Assembly: GCA_020634455.1 (NCBI GenBank)
Contig: JACKBQ010000001.1
Span: 4,092,001 to 4,156,000 of the forward strand
Origin: Ardenticatenaceae bacterium
Lineage (GTDB): Bacteria; Chloroflexota; Anaerolineae; Promineifilales; Promineifilaceae
Length of the DNA: 64,000 nucleotides
Direction of reading: 5' to 3'
This document shows, piece after piece, positions 42,190 to 49,610 of the stretch; the stretch's first letter is position 1; every line of letters begins with the position of its first letter. The notes under the pieces were generated by a model. That model saw only the letters and a list, made by a program, of their open reading frames with translations. It searched no databases and had not been told where the DNA came from. The translations under genes were made by a program, and so were the position numbers.

Positions 42190-43418
42190 CCAATCCCCTT
42201 GGGCGAAATGTGGGCTGGTTGCTGGCGGCGCGGGTGGGGCAGCAGGCGATTTTGCTGCTGTTTACGGCGCTGGTGGCACGGCAGTTGGGGGCGGTAGGTC
42301 TGGGGCAGATGGCGTGGGTTACGGCCGTTCTCTACCTGGGCAACGTGATCAGCACCTGGGGGCTGGACACGATTTTGCAGCGAGACATTGGGGCGGCGCG
42401 ACAAACTCGCGCGGCTCCGTTGGCGGCCGCGCTGCTGCTGGAGCTGCTGCTGGCGGGTGGCTTCATTTTGCTTCTGTTTCTGCTGCCGTTTGGCGATCAG
42501 TCGCCTGTGGCGGTGGCGGGTTTGCGGCTGTACGGCTGGTCGCTGCTGCCGCTAGCGCTGCTCACCCTCACCAGCGCGGCGCTGCGTGGGTTTGAGCAGA
42601 TGGGCTGGCTGGCGGGGTTGACGTTGGGTACGGCCGTTTTGCAGGTGGCGGGTACGGCCGTTCTCTTTGCCTTGGGCGGCGGTTTTGTGGGGCTGATGGG
42701 CTGGCTGCTGGCGGTGCAGGTGGTCAGCGCCGGGGCTGGCTGGTGGCTTTGCCGCTGGGTACTGCCTGATTTTGGGCTGAATTGGCAGACGGTTCGCTGG
42801 TCGGCCATCTGGCAGCTGCTGCAAACCGGATTTTGGCTGGCGCTATTGCTTGGAACGGCCGTTTTGCTTCAGCGTTTGGGGGTTTTGTTGATGAGCTTGC
42901 TGGGAAGTGATTGGGAAACGGGCCAGTTGGCTGCCGCACTGCGTCTGGTAGAAGCCGCCCGGCTGCTGCCCGCTGCCGTGATGGGGGCGCTGTTTCCAGT
43001 GTTGGCGCGGGGAGGTCTGGCAAGTGGCAGGTTGCAAGTGGCAGGTAGGGAAGAGTTCAGCTATCAGTTGGGCTTGCTGGGATATGGTGTTTTGGCGGCG
43101 GTAGGTTTGTGGCTGCTGGCGGTGCCGTTGGTTGGGTTGTTGTTTGGTGGCGGGTATGAAACGGCCGTATCACTGCTGAAAATATTGGCCTGGGGCGTGG
43201 TTCCGTTCACGATTTCGCTGCCGCTGTCGGTGGAAATGGTAGTGGCGGGGCGAGAAAAGCGGGTGCTGCTGGCGACATTGGCCGTGTTGGTAGGAACGGC
43301 CGTCCTCACCACGGTTGGGTTTGTGCAGTACGGTTTGTTGGGCCTTGCTGTGGGTCTGGTTGTGGGCGAATGGCTGCTGGCGGTGGCGTTATTTGCCGCC
43401 GTCCAAAATCGTTTTTAG
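42120..43418 (+). CDS. Polysaccharide flippase (Wzx/MATE-like)
   Basis: A membrane protein of about 432 residues with twelve or more hydrophobic helices, expected to move lipid-linked glycan across the membrane for the Wzy-like proteins upstream. The first true family residues are GRNVGWLLAARVGQQAILLLFTALVARQLGAVGLG, the usual start of the polysaccharide_synt family. The start is placed at GTG 42120, two bases past the preceding stop; the first 20 residues are encoded by a hairpin repeat and are probably not conserved. Five ACGGCCGT copies lie within this gene, more than in any neighbour of its size. Confidence 0.88.
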   Translation: MRKIKDSLNPPDRLSSFFSVFSVANPLGRNVGWLLAARVGQQAILLLFTALVARQLGAVGLGQMAWVTAVLYLGNVISTWGLDTILQRDIGAARQTRAAPLAAALLLELLLAGGFILLLFLLPFGDQSPVAVAGLRLYGWSLLPLALLTLTSAALRGFEQMGWLAGLTLGTAVLQVAGTAVLFALGGGFVGLMGWLLAVQVVSAGAGWWLCRWVLPDFGLNWQTVRWSAIWQLLQTGFWLALLLGTAVLLQRLGVLLMSLLGSDWETGQLAAALRLVEAARLLPAAVMGALFPVLARGGLASGRLQVAGREEFSYQLGLLGYGVLAAVGLWLLAVPLVGLLFGGGYETAVSLLKILAWGVVPFTISLPLSVEMVVAGREKRVLLATLAVLVGTAVLTTVGFVQYGLLGLAVGLVVGEWLLAVALFAAVQNRF

Positions 43419-43795
43419 GCTGGCCGAAACTGCACCAACTCTGCATCTTTAAGCACTTTGTAATGCTTGATGTTGCCAGTGGCGATGGGGAGTCCGTAGG
43501 AAACGGCCGTTGCCGCAATGAGCGCGTCGGCAAGCTGCACGGAATGGCTGAGATAATGTTGCTCAACGTAAAACATCGCTTTGCTAGAGATTTCTTCGTT
43601 GATGTACAGAATTTCGGCTTTCCAATTTTTTAGGGCGCGGCGCAGGGCACGCAGCTCATTTTTGTTGCGCATTCCCTGTACCAACTCCATGTAGGTGACT
43701 ACTGAAAGGCGAAAGCGCGGGTTTGCCTCCAAAAATTCGCGGGCCAATTCGTTGCCACGCATGTACCAAATGATGATGTCGGTATCAATCAACAT
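43415..43795 (-). CDS. PIN-domain toxin (VapC family)
   Basis: A ribonuclease toxin of 126 residues. PIN acidic positions are visible: Asp4 and Asp6 in LIDTDIIIWY, Glu in VVTYMELVQG and Asp in LADALIAATA. The C-terminal block has LPIATGNIKHYKVL. It overlaps the antitoxin gene upstream by 11 bases, the usual coupling in such pairs. VapC toxins usually cut tRNA or rRNA. The pair lies between the flippase and phosphorylase genes on the opposite strand, and the toxin overlaps the flippase stop by 4 bases tail to tail. Confidence 0.93.
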   Translation of the reverse strand: MLIDTDIIIWYMRGNELAREFLEANPRFRLSVVTYMELVQGMRNKNELRALRRALKNWKAEILYINEEISSKAMFYVEQHYLSHSVQLADALIAATAVSYGLPIATGNIKHYKVLKDAELVQFRPA

Positions 43796-44021
43796 CGTAC
43801 CGGCCTTTTCTGAGGGATTCGACGTAGGCGTTTACATCTTCTGATTCCGCATGATTGGCCCAGATGCCAAAAAGGTGCACTTCGTCGTCAACATTGTCCT
43901 CAAAAGGTACCAGCTTTGCTTGCGGCTTGCCCCGGTAGGTGATGATAACCTCTTCGCCTCTGGCAACAATGTCGAGCAATTCTTTGACATTGAATCTTAA
44001 ATCTTTAGCAGTTGCCTGCAT
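43785..44021 (-). CDS. Phd/YefM-type antitoxin
   Basis: A protein of 78 residues with the Phd/YefM DNA-binding start (MQATAKDLRFNVKELLDIVARGEEVIITYRGKPQAKLVPF) and an acidic C-terminal tail that should wrap the toxin. The start at 44021 has a strong AGGAGG site about 8 bases upstream; an in-frame ATG at 44072 is rejected. It lies upstream of and overlaps the toxin gene. Such antitoxins repress their own operon; a tandem palindrome lies about 105 bases upstream. Confidence 0.92.
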   Translation of the reverse strand: MQATAKDLRFNVKELLDIVARGEEVIITYRGKPQAKLVPFEDNVDDEVHLFGIWANHAESEDVNAYVESLRKGRYDVD

Positions 44022-44126
44022 TTGTGGCCTCCTGAAAATGGGACGCAGATGACGCGGATTGAAATTGATCAATAAGTTGCGCCGCTCTGCTGATTTTAGT
44101 TGCTTATTGCGGAGCGAAAAAACGAA

Positions 44127-44152
44127 AAGTATATACTTGAAAGTATAAACTT
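44127..44152. promoter_or_regulatory. Tandem palindromic boxes upstream of the toxin-antitoxin operon
   Basis: A perfect 12-base palindrome AAGTATATACTT (44127-44138) and a near copy AAGTATAAACTT (44141-44152), 14 bases centre to centre, in the gap between the antitoxin and the divergent phosphorylase. The spacing suits two dimers of a Phd-type repressor. The regulatory role is inferred. Confidence 0.5.
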
Positions 44153-44188
44153 GGTGACTGGATTGGTCAAGGCTGGCTGGTAATTTTT

Positions 44189-44962
44189 ATGGAAGATAAT
44201 TTGAGCGAAATACCCAACTTTTTGTCTAGAGCAAATGATGAATCGCCGCCGATATTAACGGCCGTTTCCCGCTTGCAACCTCTAAAATTGCCCCCACCCC
44301 CAGAATTGCTGATTTTTTGCCCACAGGCTGCGCTGCTGCGCCACGCCGTGAAGCGATGGCGGGGCAGGCGGGTGACTGGCTTTTTTGGCGAGGTTTATCT
44401 GCTGGGCAAGATGAAAAATCGGGTGGCGGTGGCTGGTCAGTTTGGTGTGGGTGCGCCGGTGGTGGGCGTGCTGGTGGAGGAGTTTGCCGCCTGGGGCGTG
44501 GCAAAATTTGTGCTGTTGGGCGTGGCGGGCGGCTTACAGCCGTCGCTGGCGTGTGGGGATTTACTGCTGGCAGATACGGCCGTTCGCGATGAAGGCACCT
44601 CGCACCATTACTTGCCGCCCGCGCCTACCGTGGCCGCTTCTGCGGCGCTGACGGATTGGCTGGCAACGGCCTTTCGCGTCACCAATTTGCCGCTCACAAG
44701 AGGCAGTACTTGGACCACTGACGCCCCTTATCGGGAAACGGCCGTTGCCGTCGCCCACTACCAGCAGCAAAATGTGCAAACGGTAGAAATGGAAGCCGCT
44801 GCCCTGTTCGCGGTGGCTCAGTATTGCCAAACCCAGGCCGCCGCGCTGCTGGCCGTGAGTGATTCTTTGGCAAACGGCCGTTGGCAGCCCGCCGCCAATT
44901 CCAAATTGCCAGAACGCCAGCTGGCCCAGGCGCTGGACGTTATTTTGGAGTCCGTTTTGTAA
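44189..44962 (+). CDS. Nucleoside phosphorylase family protein (PNP/UDP type)
   Basis: A protein of 257 residues from the PNP_UDP_1 superfamily, which cleaves nucleosides with phosphate or water. Visible blocks are VAGQFGVGAPVVGVLVEEFAAWGV, FVLLGVAGGL, GDLLLADTAVRDEGTSHHYLPP and the base-binding/catalytic strand QTVEMEAAALFAVAQY, with Asp in AVSDSLANGRW. The arrangement is closest to uridine phosphorylase-like members, but substrate choice cannot be read by eye. The first 45 residues are weakly conserved. It is transcribed away from the toxin-antitoxin pair. Confidence 0.88.
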   Translation: MEDNLSEIPNFLSRANDESPPILTAVSRLQPLKLPPPPELLIFCPQAALLRHAVKRWRGRRVTGFFGEVYLLGKMKNRVAVAGQFGVGAPVVGVLVEEFAAWGVAKFVLLGVAGGLQPSLACGDLLLADTAVRDEGTSHHYLPPAPTVAASAALTDWLATAFRVTNLPLTRGSTWTTDAPYRETAVAVAHYQQQNVQTVEMEAAALFAVAQYCQTQAAALLAVSDSLANGRWQPAANSKLPERQLAQALDVILESVL

Positions 44963-44969
44963 GAATTTA

Positions 44970-45028
44970 TCCGCAGATTAACGCAGATTTCGCAGATTTT
45001 TCTCTGCGTACTCCGCGTGCTCTGCGGT
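44970..45028. repeat. CCGCAGATT-type hairpin repeat
   Basis: Left arm TCCGCAGATTAACGCAGATTTCGCAGA, right arm TCTGCGTACTCCGCGTGCTCTGCGG. It fills the gap between the phosphorylase and the glycosyltransferase. Confidence 0.7.
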
Positions 45029-45045
45029 GAAAAAAGGCAAAAGTT

Positions 45046-46200
45046 ATGAAACCTGCCATTGTGGTGGTGGCGTACAATCGGCCTGCATCGCTGCGGCGGC
45101 TGCTGGATTCGTTGGCGGGGCTGCATGGGGTAGCAAACGTGCAGCTGGTGATCTCCATTGACGCGGGGGGCGACCAGTTTGACCAGGTGCAGGCGGTGGC
45201 GGCGCGGTTTGATTGGGCGTTTGGGCCGAAGCAGGTGATGGTGCGGGAACGGCCGTACGGACTCATCAACCACGTGTTTGCCTGTGGTGATTTGGTGGAA
45301 CAGTTTGGTTCCATCATATTGCTGGAGGACGATCTGGTGCTTTCGCCGATGGCGTACCGGTATGCGGCCGACGCCCTCGATTTTTACGCCGATGACCCAC
45401 AAATTGCGGGCATTTCGCTGAACGCGCTCTGGTTTCACGGCATCACCCACGAGCCGTTTAGCCCGTACCTGGATGATGGGGACGTCTTTTTTATGCAGAT
45501 TGCCTGGTTTCAGGGGCAGGCGTACACGCGGCAGCAGTGGGCGCGTTTTCGGGAATGGTGGGCTGGGGCGGAGACGGCCGTTTCCCCCGCCGACCCCATG
45601 CACGAACTGTTCCAATCCTTCCCGCCCACCGACTGGTTTCCCCAAAAAACCAAATATCTGGTGCAAACCAATCGGTTTTACGTCTTCCCCCGCGAATCGC
45701 TGAGCACAAATTTTGGCGACAGCGGTACGCATGTGCAGGGCACCTCGTTTTTCCAGGTTCCGCTGCAAGGGCGACGGGCCAGCTTTCGCTTTCAGCCGCT
45801 AGACGAGTCCGTGGCGGTGTACGATTCGTTTCAGGAGATGCTGCCGGAGCGGGTGAATCAGCTCACAAACCAGTTTGCCGGGCGCGATTTCACCGTTGAC
45901 CTGTACGGCACGCGCTCGCTGGCCAACATCCCCACCGAGTTTGTTTTGACGACGCAGGAGATGAAAAATCCGCTGGCGACGTTTGGCATGGCGAGACGGC
46001 CGTTGCTGGACAACGTCATCTACCAGCAGCCGGGTGGGGGCATTTTCTTTGGCAAAACGGCCGATTTGGACCCAAGCTGGCGTGCCCGACTGCGCAGCGC
46101 CAGCCGCCGCCACGCCTACTTTGCCCGGCGGCAGGTGGGGCTGCGCCAGTGGCTAAACTGGTGGTTGGGGCGATTATTGGACTATTGGGCGAATGGCTAA
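45046..46200 (+). CDS. Glycosyltransferase, GT-A fold (GNT-I-like)
   Basis: A protein of 384 residues with a GT-A start MKPAIVVVAYNRPASLRRLLDSL and the metal-binding motif in IILLEDDLVLSP (E-D-D), the pattern of GNT-I-like and related transferases. WFQGQAYTRQQWARFREWW probably shapes the acceptor site, and an uncommon C-terminal half (about 230-384) follows. It is preceded by a hairpin repeat and convergent with the SGNH hydrolase gene (4-base overlap of stops). The glycan context is clear; donor and acceptor are unknown. Confidence 0.85.
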   Translation: MKPAIVVVAYNRPASLRRLLDSLAGLHGVANVQLVISIDAGGDQFDQVQAVAARFDWAFGPKQVMVRERPYGLINHVFACGDLVEQFGSIILLEDDLVLSPMAYRYAADALDFYADDPQIAGISLNALWFHGITHEPFSPYLDDGDVFFMQIAWFQGQAYTRQQWARFREWWAGAETAVSPADPMHELFQSFPPTDWFPQKTKYLVQTNRFYVFPRESLSTNFGDSGTHVQGTSFFQVPLQGRRASFRFQPLDESVAVYDSFQEMLPERVNQLTNQFAGRDFTVDLYGTRSLANIPTEFVLTTQEMKNPLATFGMARRPLLDNVIYQQPGGGIFFGKTADLDPSWRARLRSASRRHAYFARRQVGLRQWLNWWLGRLLDYWANG

Positions 46201-46964
46201 TTTTGGGGCGAATGGTTTAGAAACTGTACCAGCTCTGTGTTGAGATGGACGTAACCTGCGTCATTCAGGTGCAGCTCGTCGTAGGCAAATTCGGGGGCGA
46301 GTTGGTTTTGGGCGTCAGCCAGAAGTGCATAGCTGTCGAAGATGAAAACAGTGCTGCTAGCTTTGGTGCGGATATGTTCGTTAACTGTTTTTACCGCTTC
46401 TGCAATTGCTGGCGACCAGACAATTCTGCGCTCCAAAGGCACATCCCCTACGGGAAATACCGTCGTTAAAATGACTTCGGCTCCTATCTGCTCTGCTTCA
46501 GCCAGCACCTGGTCAATGTTTGCCAGGCAGTTGTGAATGATCGCCTGTTCGTTTTGCGGGAACAGTGGAATTGTCTTCAAATCGTTGATACACATTTGTA
46601 CGATGATGAGGTCTGGCGTTAGCGGCACCACGTGCGCCTGGAACCGTGCCGCCACCTGCACTGAGGTCTGTGAGCCAACCCCACGGTTAAAGAAACGGTA
46701 TCCCTCCAGACCATCCGGGTTGGGCCACTGGGCGGCGCGGGAATCTCCGAAGAAAACGGCCGTAATCACCCCAGCCTCTTCCTCCACCACAGCTTCACCA
46801 ACTGGATACGCGCTCAGCCCCAGCGGGTCCAGGCGCGTGCCGTTCAATTCCAGATAATATTGCTTTGCTTTGAGGAAAAGGTAGCCGTTTAGCGCGACTG
46901 AACCGAGTAATAAAATTGCGAGTAGGATAGGAACGGCCGTTTTCAGCCGAAAAGGTGATTTCAT
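46197..46964 (-). CDS. SGNH/GDSL hydrolase, membrane-anchored
   Basis: A protein of 255 residues with an N-terminal helix (about 10-30) and an outside esterase domain. Block I has the nucleophile Ser in FFGDSRAAQWP, block II Gly in NRGVGSQTS, block III Asn in IVQMCINDLKT, and block V the Asp-x-x-His pair in YDELHLNDAGY. Such enzymes remove acyl groups from glycans or lipids; in this island it may act on O-acetylated surface polysaccharide. It is transcribed alone on the minus strand, tail to tail with the glycosyltransferase. Confidence 0.9.
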   Translation of the reverse strand: MKSPFRLKTAVPILLAILLLGSVALNGYLFLKAKQYYLELNGTRLDPLGLSAYPVGEAVVEEEAGVITAVFFGDSRAAQWPNPDGLEGYRFFNRGVGSQTSVQVAARFQAHVVPLTPDLIIVQMCINDLKTIPLFPQNEQAIIHNCLANIDQVLAEAEQIGAEVILTTVFPVGDVPLERRIVWSPAIAEAVKTVNEHIRTKASSTVFIFDSYALLADAQNQLAPEFAYDELHLNDAGYVHLNTELVQFLNHSPQN

Positions 46965-47060
46965 GGGGTTGCCTCAACTTTTTAGCGATTTTGAATCATT
47001 TGGCACTACGCTTCAATGATTTGAGGCAGCAAATTTAGGAATTTAAGTGCTTGACGCGCT

Positions 47061-47342
47061 TTACTCAGCGAAAAAGAGTGGTCCAAGGATGCCCATTAAA
47101 AATAGTCCGGTTAAAACGACAAAGAAAAACAAGGTTTGAATTCTAGCAAACCAGAGATAGCTTTTCGATTGCACCCATCGTCTAGTAAATTGATAGAGGG
47201 GCATACCAGCGTATTTTTTAGATCGTTTGCCTATCATTTCTCGAAATTGGTCAGCGCGAAACCAGGAATAGAATGCAAAATAGCCAAAAATCACAGCTCC
47301 TATACCAAAACTGAGCATTAGGATTAAATAATTCCACATCAT
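47061..47342 (-). CDS. Small two-helix membrane protein, unknown function
   Basis: A protein of 93 residues with helices at about 4-27 and 68-90 and a basic loop between (FREMIGKRSKKYAGMPLYQFTRRWVQSKSY). I do not recognise the family. The start overlaps the lysA stop by 4 bases (ATGATG at the junction), so it is translated with lysA. Confidence 0.78.
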   Translation of the reverse strand: MMWNYLILMLSFGIGAVIFGYFAFYSWFRADQFREMIGKRSKKYAGMPLYQFTRRWVQSKSYLWFARIQTLFFFVVLTGLFLMGILGPLFFAE

Positions 47343-48616
47343 TCTGTACCGGCTAAGAGGTGGCTATAGGTTTGGCGCTGGCGGATGAGGTGGGCGGTGG
47401 TGTCATCTACCAGAACTTCGGCGGGGCGGAGACGGCCGTTGTAATTACTACTCATCGCAAACCCATAAGCGCCAGCATGGAAAACAGCCAACAAATCACC
47501 GGAAGCGAGTGGGGGGAACAGTCTCTCTTTTGCCAAAAAGTCCCCCGTCTCGCAAATCGGTCCCACAATATCGTACGCCAAAGTGCGACGCACCTCCGAG
47601 GTGCGTCGCACTTGTAAAATCTCATGATGGGCGCTGTAAAGCGTGGGGCGCAGCAAATCATTCATGCCTGCGTCCACGATGGCAAACTGCTTCACCCCTT
47701 GCGGCTTCGTGTAGACAACTTGAGTCAGCAGCACGCCCGCCGCCGCAATAATCGAACGACCTGGCTCCATCACCAGCCCGTAACCCGCCGCCTGAACTGG
47801 CGTGGCCACCGCTGCCACCCACTGGCCAATCTTTTCACTTTTCACTTCCCACTTTTCACTCTCGTATGCAACGCCCAAACCGCCGCCTACATCCACATAT
47901 TCCAACTGAATGCCGCTGGAAGCCAGCTCATCGGCCAGCCCCACCAGAAAATCGGCGGAGGCGGTGAAGGGGGGAATGTCCTGAATTTGCGAGCCGATGT
48001 GGGCAGCTACGCCGACCGGTTTGAGCCAGGGATGTTGGGCGGCGGTTTGGATGAGGGATACGGCCGTTTCTGGCGAAACCCCAAACTTATGCTGCTTGGC
48101 CCCTGTGCTGATGTACGGATGCGTCTCCACGGGGATGTTCGGGTTGACCCGCACCCCAATCGAAACTACCTGCTGCCGCTGGCTGGCAATCGCCGCGATT
48201 TGCGCCAGCTCCATCGCCGATTCCACGTGCAGGGCGCGGATGTTGGCGTCGAGGGCGGCTTGGATTTCGTGGGGCAGCTTGCCCACGCCGGAGTAGATGA
48301 TTTTTTCCGGGGCAAAGCCCGCGTGCAGCGCCAAAAACAGTTCACCACCGCTGGTCACGTCTGCACCTAGGCCAGCCTCGGCCAGCAGGCGCAGGATGGC
48401 GGGGTTGCCGTTGGCCTTGACGGCGTAGCAGACCAACGCCCCAGCCGGAGCCTGGGCCAAAAAGGCGCGGGCATTTTCCACAATCGTGGCGCGGCTGTAG
48501 ACGTAAAGCGGGGTGCCGTAGGTTGCTGCCAGTTCAGCGAGGGGAATATTTTCGCAGTAAAGTTGATCGTTGTGGTATTGGAAACGGCCGTTGCCGACAA
48601 GTTCAGTCCCGCTCAT
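47339..48616 (-). CDS. lysA: Diaminopimelate decarboxylase
   Basis: Converts meso-diaminopimelate to lysine with pyridoxal phosphate. It has 425 residues from ATG 48616, which has a GGAG about 10 bases upstream; upstream ATGs lie deep in the previous gene. Fold III decarboxylase marks are LVCYAVKANGNPAILRLL (PLP Lys), GADVTSGGELFLAL, HIGSQIQDIPPF, YVDVGGGLGVAY, EPGRSIIAAAGVLL, CETGDFLAK and GAYGFAMSSNYNGRLRPAEVLV. Two repeats sit in frame inside the gene: an AGTGAAA array giving SEKWEVKSEK, and a 33-base palindrome giving VRRTSEVRRT. Both fall in loops between conserved blocks, so activity may survive. It overlaps the pentapeptide gene by 14 bases. Confidence 0.94.
   Translation of the reverse strand: MSGTELVGNGRFQYHNDQLYCENIPLAELAATYGTPLYVYSRATIVENARAFLAQAPAGALVCYAVKANGNPAILRLLAEAGLGADVTSGGELFLALHAGFAPEKIIYSGVGKLPHEIQAALDANIRALHVESAMELAQIAAIASQRQQVVSIGVRVNPNIPVETHPYISTGAKQHKFGVSPETAVSLIQTAAQHPWLKPVGVAAHIGSQIQDIPPFTASADFLVGLADELASSGIQLEYVDVGGGLGVAYESEKWEVKSEKIGQWVAAVATPVQAAGYGLVMEPGRSIIAAAGVLLTQVVYTKPQGVKQFAIVDAGMNDLLRPTLYSAHHEILQVRRTSEVRRTLAYDIVGPICETGDFLAKERLFPPLASGDLLAVFHAGAYGFAMSSNYNGRLRPAEVLVDDTTAHLIRQRQTYSHLLAGTE
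47581..47613. repeat. Perfect 33-base palindrome inside lysA
   Basis: AAGTGCGACGCACCTC, a single centre base, and its exact reverse complement. It is translated in frame as part of VRRTSEVRRT, with no frame disruption. Confidence 0.85.
47831..47863. repeat. AGTGAAA heptamer array inside lysA
   Basis: On the minus strand AGTGAAA-AGTGGGA-AGTGAAA-AGTGAAA units, read in frame as SEKWEVKSEK between the glycine-rich PLP loop and the next conserved block. Confidence 0.75.
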
Positions 48617-49127
48617 ATAAAATCGCTCCAGCGAGGGATGGATCAAAGTTTTTGCTCGGCCACCTGGTTTCGTGGTTATAACGTGCCCAGCGTAGATCAA
48701 TTCCTTTGATATTGGTGCCTTCCAGGTCTGCGCCACGCAAATCGGCGTAGTTAAATTTGGCCTTGCTTAAATCTGCTCCGGTTAAAATTGCGTCCCGCAA
48801 ATCAGCTTTGCCCAGGTAAGCCTCGCTTAAATTGCAGTCCTGCATTTTTGCACGGCGCAAATTGGCGCTAAACAGCTTCGCTTTAGATAGATTGGCTTCT
48901 TTTAATTCGGCCTCTTGAAAATTGGCCCATTCCAAAATTGCATCAGACAGGTTGATCTCGATGAGCGTGGCATTTTGTAAATTGACCCGTGTGAGATTGG
49001 CCTTGCTCAGATCAAATTTGGATAAATCTTCTCCCTGTAAATTTTCACCAGTGAGATTAACTTTATCTGAGCCGATGGTGTCTACTGTCGCTTTAATTTG
49101 GTCTAAAAAAGGGGCTTCTTCGTCCAT
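48603..49127 (-). CDS. Pentapeptide-repeat protein
   Basis: A protein of 174 residues with about 22 pentapeptide units of the A(D/N)LxxA type (about 22-145: NLTGENLQGEDLSKFDLSK, LRRAKMQDCNLSEAYLGKADL), which fold as a right-handed beta helix. A short N-terminal helix precedes it and a non-repeat tail follows (HETRWPSKNFDPSLAGAIL). Some family members mimic DNA and protect gyrase; most have no known role. The stop lies inside the lysA start region (14-base overlap), so the two are co-expressed. Confidence 0.93.
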   Translation of the reverse strand: MDEEAPFLDQIKATVDTIGSDKVNLTGENLQGEDLSKFDLSKANLTRVNLQNATLIEINLSDAILEWANFQEAELKEANLSKAKLFSANLRRAKMQDCNLSEAYLGKADLRDAILTGADLSKAKFNYADLRGADLEGTNIKGIDLRWARYNHETRWPSKNFDPSLAGAILYERD

Positions 49128-49265
49128 GCGATACCTCTCGAAGGCTAATATTTTAGATGCGTTAGGCAGTTTGCCGCTTATGTTGGCAAAGTGAATCAGG
49201 CAAACTATATGCCGGAACCATTGTTTGTCAAGCAGTAGTGAGATTGCTATAATCTCCCCCGCATC

Positions 49266-49338
49266 GCCAGCTTAGCTCAGTTGGCAGAGCGACGCATTCG
49301 TAATGCGTAGGTCAAGGGTTCGACCCCCTTAGCTGGCT
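49266..49338 (+). tRNA. tRNA-Thr (anticodon CGT)
   Basis: A 73-base cloverleaf: acceptor GCCAGCT pairing with AGCTGGC, D-arm with CAGTTGGCAGAG, anticodon stem ACGCA/TGCGT with loop TTCGTAA (CGT at 49299-49301), T-arm AGGGTTCGACCCCCT, discriminator T. No CCA is encoded. It reads ACG codons. Confidence 0.96.
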
Positions 49339-49345
49339 TGCAAAA

Positions 49346-49385
49346 AAAGGCCGTAGCCAATCCGCTACGGCCTTTTTCTTTTTAG
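49346..49385 (+). terminator. Rho-independent terminator of tRNA-Thr
   Basis: A 12-base stem AAAGGCCGTAGC / GCTACGGCCTTT with a 6-base loop and a T-rich tail, 8 bases after the tRNA. Confidence 0.92.
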
Positions 49386-49421
49386 CCTTTACGTGCAGTT
49401 TTTTTCAGTTTTACTAAATGG

Positions 49422-49489
49422 GACGCAGATGAACGCGGAAAACGCGGATTATGGCCTTTTTATCCGCGTTTTCCGCGCTAGTCCGCGTC
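49422..49489. repeat. GACGCAGATGAACGCGGAAAACGCGGAT hairpin repeat
   Basis: Left arm 49422-49449 and right arm 49462-49489 pair over about 25 of 28 bases with a 12-base loop. It is one of the best-preserved members of the CCGCAGAG-type family, lying in the gap between the tRNA terminator and the kinase gene. The rest of 49386-49610 shows only promoter-like AT-rich sequence. Confidence 0.8.
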
Positions 49490-49610
49490 TTTTTTTGCTT
49501 AATTTGGATTTATTGAAAACCATACTTCACGTGCTGGAAGATTGGCAAATTTCTCCATTTATTCGATAATGGCACCATTATTGTAAAATTGCTGGCTGCT
49601 GGGGTAATTT

